Shown here one piece after another: positions 58,061 through 64,000 of a DNA stretch of 64,000 bases. Every line of letters starts with the position of its first letter. Positions within the stretch are counted from its first letter, which is position 1. Where the stretch lies: NCBI RefSeq assembly GCF_030272615.1, contig NC_081413.1, positions 561,737,010-561,801,009 of the forward strand, written 5' to 3'. A model generated the notes under the pieces. It had not been told where the DNA came from, did not search any database, and saw only the letters and a program-made list of their open reading frames with translations. The DNA comes from Cryptomeria japonica. Lineage: Eukaryota > Streptophyta > Pinopsida > Cupressales > Cupressaceae. Position numbers and translations under genes: made by a program.

Positions 58061-60031
58061 TATTGGAATATGTGCAAAGCTTGATGACATGATGATATTG
58101 TATGCTGTCATTGATGTCAATATGCGGTATATGTGAAAAAGTGAAGCGGTATGTTGGAATGAGAACCGGTATATGGGAGGTTTTGTATCGGGGTGTCATT
58201 TGGCATGACTACCAGTTGGTAGTCTCAACTTCAGGGTTTCTGGTTGATGTATTCCAAGCCTATGTGATTCAACCGATGATATCATGTGATGAGTTAGCAT
58301 TGTAATAAAGATCAAATAGTGTTGCCATGTTATCCTTATACATGTGAAGGATTTGCTTGAGGATATTGCATGGAGATTGATCCTATCTACCTCGGGAATG
58401 TGCGAAGTCTCTGTAAACGATGGAGAGCACATGATGGGTTATCAACTTCCTCAAGCAGAAAATAATGAACGTTGGAGAACGTCTTGAGATCTGTTCAAGA
58501 CTATTGTATTCAATGCAATATGATTAACAGTCAAGATTGAACTGATTGAATTATTAAACCTAAATGTTTAGGGTTTAGGGTTTATGCTACTGACCTATCT
58601 ATTTCCTATAAGGTCGATGATGTTTTTCATTTTGAGGTTGTTGGCAAATGTTATGTGTGTATCCCAGTGAAGAGATACTTGATCCTTGCCAGGTCAGAGA
58701 AGTGTGGTGATACTTGCAGAGTGTGATTATAGAAGCAAAGAAGCTAAAGAGGATCTGCCTTGGCATTGAGTGTTGTTATCAAATTAGTGTATTACTTGTT
58801 GACTTCTGACCATTTCAGCAATTGTAAAATCCATTAATCAGTAGCTTTAATAGGCTTCTATGTAAATCCTTTAACAGGGTGACTCAATTCAATGATTTCT
58901 TCAAATTCTCTTGCGAGGTAGTCTTTAACAAGGTTGTAAACCTTTAACCGATTATTTAGCCATCCCTTAACTAGGTGATCCCTAGTAGGATCGGTTCCTA
59001 GCAGAACCTATTGTAAAGTCTTTAACCGGACTAGGCTCCTAATAGAGTGGACATAAAAAGAGTTCAAAGACAACTTGTGGGTATTCATCCCCACCATGTT
59101 TTTTCCCAGTTGGGTTTGCACGTGAAAAATAGTGTGTCATGTGTGATGCCTTTCATGTGATGATTTAGTGTTCTATGTCAAACTCGTAAAATATGTTGAA
59201 CTAGCAGTCATTATATTTCTGATGACAGATTACTTGTTTATGCATAAGGGTGAAGAGGAAATGAGGTATTAGATTGCATGGAAAGCTAAGTGTTACCGGT
59301 TTATATCTTTGACATTCTTACTATGTTTTACCGATAGTAATCTGGTTTAGACCGGTGTTAGTGCTTACGAGTCAAAGTGCATTGTTTGTAGTCAAACCAG
59401 TTCAGGAAAAGTGTTTCTGCCTGTACTTATTCAAACCCCCCCTCAATACTAGTTTGGTACTAACTGTTCATTATATATTCATCAACCTTCTAGTCATCTC
59501 AATAATGTAATACTTCTTCCCTCTCCTCTCAAGCCATCTCATGTTGACATTTGTAATCTTGGGATTGGGTTAAAATTCCTCACATGGATCATAAACTAAT
59601 CAATCTTGGCCCTTGTTGAGATTACCCAATCTCAACCACCTTGGTTTTTCCCAGTTGGGTTTCCATGTGAAAAATCAGTGTCATGTGTGATGCTTTTCAT
59701 GTGATGCTTTAATATTTTCTATCAAGTGGTAAAGCATGTTGAACCGGCAATCATTATATTTCTGATGATATATTACTTGTTTATGCATACAGGTGAAGTG
59801 GAAATGAGATATTAGATTGTGTGGAGATCTAAGTGTTTACCAGTTTATGTCTTTCATACTCTCACTATATTTTACTGGTAGTGCCCTGATTTAGATCGAT
59901 GTTACTATTTACCAGCTAAGTGTAGTCTTTGCAGTCAAACTAGTTCAGGAAAGTTTTTTTGTCTATACTAATTCACTCCCCCCCCCCCTCTCATTATTGG
60001 TTTGGTAGTAACTGTTCATCATTACTCATCA
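58061..60031 (+). mobile_element. Rearranged LTR relic of the A-type family, inserted in E
   Basis: Starts TATTGGAATATGTG (A-type LTR TGTTGGCATTATGTG) and ends TACTCATCA. Flanks GAAGG (58056-58060) and AAAGG (60032-60036) look like a 5-bp duplication with one change, and E's reading frame is continuous if the insert is removed. A nearly complete LTR (to about 59486) is followed by about 150 bp of other sequence and then the LTR's last 390 bp again (59640-60031). It is either a solo LTR with a partial duplication or an element that lost its interior and most of one LTR. Confidence 0.8.
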
Positions 60032-60036
60032 AAAGG

Positions 60037-60969
60037 AAGAAGAAGAACCAAACACATTGTTTTTGCAACAAGAATCGGTAAAACCAGAAGTTGGAAAACT
60101 AAATACAGAAGCCAATTCAACCGGAACAGGAAGGTCCAGCAGAAGATGAAGAAAGTGAAGAAGAAGAAGAACCTGAAAACCAAGATCATGTTATTCCAAG
60201 GTATGCCAGACTCAATCACAGCCCCAATCAGATTATTGGAGACAAGAATGTAGGTGTGTTAACTAGAAGAAGACTAAGAGAAAAATCTTGTACGATTTCC
60301 ATCATTGAGCCTAGAACAACAAAAGAAGCCTTTGCAAATGAAGACTAGATCAAGGCAATGGAATAATAACTTGATCAAATAAAGAATAATAATATATGGT
60401 CATTGGTATCCAAATCAGAAAATAAGAATGTAATAGGCATAAAGTAAGGTATTCAGAAACAAATTGAATGAATATGGAGTAGTGGTCAGGAATAAAGCCA
60501 GACTAGTATGCAAAGGATATGCATAGGAGGAAGGTGAAGATTATGGTAGGACATTTTCTCTGGTAGAAAGATTGGAAGGAGTAAGGACTCGACTTACATT
60601 TGCAGCACACAAAGGATTTAAGGTATATTAGATGGATGTTAAATCAACATTCTTAAATAGAAATAACAAAATAAAATTATATGGTGTGAAAGCTACATAA
60701 GGCACTATATGGATTGAAACAAGCAACAAGAGGAGGGTATGAAAGATTGCACTCTCACTTGGTAAATAAAGGTTTTCAAAGAACTAGTGAAGATAGTAAC
60801 ATATATCTCAAGATGAAAGAAGATAAAATACTAATAAGTGAGGTATTGATTGATGATATTATTTTTGGATTTAATGATGATATGTGTCATAATTTTGCTA
60901 ATGAAATGAATAATGAAATTGAGATGTCATTGTTAGGTGAGATAAAAAATTTCATAGGTTTGCAAATCC
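60037..60969 (+). pseudogene. Element E reverse transcriptase
   Basis: Resumes E after the LTR relic: acidic linker, PRYARLNHSPNQIIGDKN-like segment, LTRRRLREKSCTISIIEPR, then RT pieces [38 protein letters not shown], and the catalytic-box relative VLIDDIIFGFNDD, with Ile for the usual Val (ID-D). It ends at IGLQI where the G LTR begins. Many stops. Non-functional. Confidence 0.85.
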
Positions 60970-62372
60970 TACTGGCATTTCATGAAGATTGCATTGGAGA
61001 ATTATAGTGTTGTCATTGATGTCAATAGAAACCGGTAATGAAACAAGTATTGCTACCTATAATGATGTAGTAAAGAAACAGGTGTTAATGCAGTGAAGAT
61101 CAATCAGTAACCCTCAATCAAAAACCCTAACTAGTTGAGATGCAAAACCCTAACCAATGAAGTTTGGAGATCGATTGTGATGATGTATGACCAAATGATA
61201 ATCGATGATTAATATGCCACGTAAGCATGATGTACATGATGAGTTCAAAAAAAAATTGGTGCGTGAAGATAATTGTTTATCTTGGGAATGATCAAATGCA
61301 TAGCATGAAGTGAAAAATGTGTGATGAGTTACAGGATTCAAAGTGTGGTGATCTAGGAGCGGTTGTAGATGCCTAGAAGAATGTGATGTTGATTGTATAA
61401 AATCTAATGGTCAAGATTGAACTGATATGTTTGTAATTTCTATGAGATTTGTAGGGTTTGTGTTGTGTTACCAACTTAATGTATTTTCTTATAAGGTTGA
61501 TGATTTATTTCAATGAAGTGTTGGCAATTTGGTTAAGTGTGTGAGTGATTGTTGCCAAACCAGGAGGTGTGTTTGTAGATTGTTGTGAAAGTAGATAGGA
61601 GTGATAAGGGATCTATTTCAGCAAGGAAGTGCTATTTCCATATCAATCAAGAACATGTTGTTCTCTAACCATTACAATAGTTAAATTCCTTAACTGGATA
61701 AGCTTTAACAAGCTTGTTGTTGAAATCCTCTAACTAGGTGATCAATTAGCTTGGATTTGAAATCCTCCACCAAGGTTACCTTTAACAAAGTATTACCTTT
61801 AACAGGGTATTTGTAGTCAATCCCTTAACCGGGTGGTCCTTAACTAGATTTGTTCCTAATAGGACATTATTGTATAGGCTTCTAACAAGGCTTGGCTCCT
61901 AACAGGGTGAGCTTCAGAAGAGTTAAAAATACTTGTGGATATTCATCCCCACCGTGGTTTTTCCCATTTAGGTTTCCACGTGAAAAATCATTGTGTCAAG
62001 TGGTAAATGATGTTGTGGATGTGTTTTTTATATGGTTGATTTGAATGATTGGTAAATCTGCATAGATATATTTGAATGATCGTAAATAATTTGAAACATG
62101 TTTTTACTAGTATTAGTGAAGTGGTTTAAGGTTTTTTTCAAATGGTATTTAAGTTTCAAGATCTGTTTCATTGTGCCACTAAGTATTAGGACAACTAGTA
62201 AAGTTTAATAGTGCAGTTGCAGTTTTGTCTGAGTATCTAAACCAACATACTTTATGAGTTGATTCCGAGTTGAAAGTTTGTTTGGTGAATGTTTGGTTTA
62301 TTTTCTATCTACTGATTCACCTCCCCCACTCTTAGTAGTTATCTGGATCTTTATAGTTTCATCATATTATCA
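60970..62372 (+). repeat. Element G 5' LTR
   Basis: 1,403 bp, TACTGGCATTTC (for TGTTGGCATT) to ATTATCA. It is the undivided version of E's LTR. Holds CTTATAAGGTTGATG (about 61490), a series of CCTTTAACAGGG-type units and the double hairpin (61952-61981). Confidence 0.88.
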
Positions 62373-62374
62373 AT

Positions 62375-62386
62375 TGGTATCAAATC
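62375..62386 (+). other. Element G primer binding site
   Basis: TGGTATCAAATC, the initiator tRNA-Met site with two changes, two bases after the LTR. Confidence 0.8.
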
Positions 62387-62442
62387 TTTCCAAGTCCTAT
62401 TGAGTTTAATCTTAACAACTTGAGAAAAAGATCTAGGAGAAA

Positions 62443-63275
62443 ATGATGAAGAGAGAAGGTCCAAATTTTAATAGAGATAACTATATAATCTAGAGTGATA
62501 GGATGAATGTTTAAATCAAGAGATTAGGAAGTCAGTATTGGGATCAAGTTGTTACTAAGTATAACTTGCCTAGTGGAATTTTGACAGATAATAAGAAGGA
62601 GGAGCAACAAAAGAACAATCAATCGTTGGAGGCCAACATCAATACCTTGTCTGATTCAAAGTATGTTGATATTCATGGATTGGAGACTGTATATGAAGTT
62701 TGAAAGAAATATATGGCAATGATGAGCATGTAAATATTTCCAAGGAAGAGAGTCTGAGAGGAAAATTTGATGACATGAGAATGATTGAAGGTGAAAACTT
62801 TCAACAATATGGTCGGAGAATCAAGGAGATTATTGGAGAAATCAAAAGTGCAGAAGGTATAGTGGAGGATGCCACTGTGGTTAGCAAGGTGTTGAGAACT
62901 CTTCTACAACTCTACGTTATCAAAGTTGCAGCTATTCAAGAACTCAAATATACTGACTCTATCATTGGTAAATTGTCTTCTTTTGAATTAAATGGTTTTG
63001 ATGGAAGTGTTCAGAGGTTAGAATCTGCATTTAAAGCCTCAATTTCAACCCCACCGATAAGAAAAAGTAGAGAAGCTAGTTACAGTCATGAATCTAGATC
63101 TAGCAGAGAGGTAGATGATGATGATAGTCTGATGGAACTTGAAGCGTTGTTGCCCAAGCGGTTGCCCAGACGTATCGGTAAGTACAAAGGTAAACTACCT
63201 TTGAAATTTTTTGCATGTAACCGGATAGGACATATTGCTTCTAACTATCCTAATGGAGATAATGAGAAAAAATGA
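62443..63275 (+). pseudogene. Element G gag
   Basis: MMKREGPNFNRDN in frame 1 with stops near 62491 and 62515, then a frameshift near 62700 into an open frame to 63275: IYGNDEHVNISKEESLRGKF, DATVVSKVLRTLLQLYVIKV, FKASISTPPIRKSREASYSH, LPLKFFACNRIGHIASNYP. In the zinc knuckle the first Cys is Phe and the last is Tyr. Closest to E's gag. Confidence 0.88.
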
Positions 63276-64000
63276 GAGAAATATAGGAAGTATAAAGGAC
63301 AAGGAAAAATAGATTGTCTTGTTGTAGTGGATGGAGGTATTATAGATGAAGGATATGAGGGTGATGCAAATGAGGACATTGTCTTTGTTTCTATCAAAGA
63401 AGAGATATCAAATCAGAAGGCATTGGTCTCTCACTTGAATAGTTCAGATGACTAGATTATAGACAGTGTTTGTTCACACCACATGACTGGTGACTGGAGT
63501 AAGTTTCTTATATTGAAATAATTTGATGGAGGTGTTGTGAGATTTGGGAACAACTCACCCTACATGGTGAAAGGGAAAGGATCCATCTCCGTGAATGGTA
63601 AGAGTAGTGCAGATGATGTCTACTGGGTTCAAGGTCTGAAAAACAATCTATTGAGTGTTACTCAACTCAATGACAAAGGTTGTTAGAATTCAATAATGGA
63701 GTTTGCAAGATCTTTGGAAGAAAAGGTGAACTGATTGCAACCGAAAAACAAACTAGAGGTAACTTATTGCACTTCAACTCTAAATTCAATAGTTGTTTGA
63801 TTGCAAAAGTAGAAGATAGTTGGCTTTGGCATCAAAGGTTTTTCCATGTGAATTTTGATAACATTGTAAGAGTCGGCAAGTCAAAATTAGTAAGAGGTTT
63901 TTCACAGTTGGACAAACCGGTGAATGCTTTGTGCAAGGAATGTCAGTTAGGGAAAATGACATCCTCAACCTTCAAGAGACAATCTTTCTCAGCTAAATAT
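63276..64000 (+). pseudogene. Element G protease and start of integrase, cut by window end
   Basis: Acidic linker, then IIDSVCSHHMTGDWSKF: the protease triad D-S-G reads D-S-V, so the active site is lost. YWVQGLKNNLLSVTQLND and the integrase zinc-finger region DSWLWHQRFFHVNFDNIVR and LCKECQLGKM follow, up to the edge. Stops near 63456 and 63520. Confidence 0.88.

Larger units (their letters stand above)
36359..60969 (+). mobile_element. Element E: Ty1/copia retrotransposon split by H, D, an LTR relic and G
   Basis: E begins with a diverged LTR start (TCTTAGCATT for TGTTGGCATT, by comparison with G), has its LTR end at 47935-47936 (CA) and a primer site (TGGTGTCAGATC, 47939-47950). It then has gag (48007-48392, 56152 onward), protease, integrase (to 58060) and RT (60037-60969). 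Four insertions interrupt it, three with clear or near-clear 5-bp duplications. RNase H and the 3' LTR would lie past the right edge if G is simply inserted in E. E is the same family as A and G at gag and pol level but has a different LTR from A. Confidence 0.82.
60970..64000 (+). mobile_element. Element G: E-family Ty1/copia copy, runs off the right edge
   Basis: 5' LTR 60970-62372, primer site at 62375, gag from 62443, protease, and the start of integrase at the window end. It begins inside E's RT right after AATCC (60965-60969). The matching duplication would lie beyond the window, so insertion is inferred. Alternatively this LTR belongs to E and the array arose by recombination. Confidence 0.85.

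Overview
This window reads as nuclear DNA from a land plant with a large, repeat-rich genome. The evidence is AT-rich sequence, plant-type LTR retrotransposons primed by initiator tRNA-Met, plant telo-box motifs inside LTRs, a Tat-lineage Ty3/gypsy relic and a plant mobile domain (PMD) relic. A gymnosperm or another large-genome lineage fits, but the species cannot be fixed from the sequence. I found no intact host gene, rRNA, tRNA or CRISPR array. Nearly everything recognisable is transposable element, mostly decayed by in-frame stops.

Layout, left to right. Bases 1-660 hold a GC-rich palindromic repeat and a long TA/TATATG microsatellite. Bases 1615-2930 are a LINE-type retroposon flanked by a perfect 16-bp target duplication. 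Bases 2947-6669 hold no recognisable gene. Bases 6670-9345 are a decayed Tat-type pol (RT tail, two RNase H regions, integrase). This old host sequence runs on after 32938 with a decayed PMD reading frame on the opposite strand (about 33240-35330), so the host was probably one Tat element with an antisense accessory ORF. The host was split by copia element B (minus strand, 10702-32933, duplication AATAG). B was itself split by copia element A (plus, 11265-18872, duplication TCAAG) inside one of its LTRs, and by element C (minus, 22820-30396, duplication AATAT with one change) inside its pol.

From 36359 a second nest starts. Copia element E (plus) received: gypsy-like element H (38154-47930, duplication TTATC) one base before the end of E's 5' LTR; element D (48393-56146, duplication GAAGA) inside E's gag; a rearranged LTR relic (58061-60031) between integrase and RT; and, near the end of RT, another E-family copy, G, whose LTR starts at 60970 and which runs off the window.

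The most interesting content is the C/D family. These are two independent copies, in opposite orientations, of a retrotransposon with full LTRs, a tRNA-iMet primer site and a copia-type polypurine tract, but no protease, integrase, RT or RNase H. Instead it encodes ORF1 (coiled coil plus up to four CCHC zinc knuckles) and a very long ORF2 (about 1,120 codons) that I do not recognise: a conserved N-terminal region, a Lys/Glu repeat coded by a roughly 500-bp nearly all-purine tract, and a C-terminal coiled coil. Its LTR hairpin, LTR end, primer site and polypurine tract match those of the autonomous copia elements around it, which suggests it is moved by their enzymes. H is a second non-autonomous type, with a roughly 900-codon Pro/Gln/His-rich ORF and several minisatellites.
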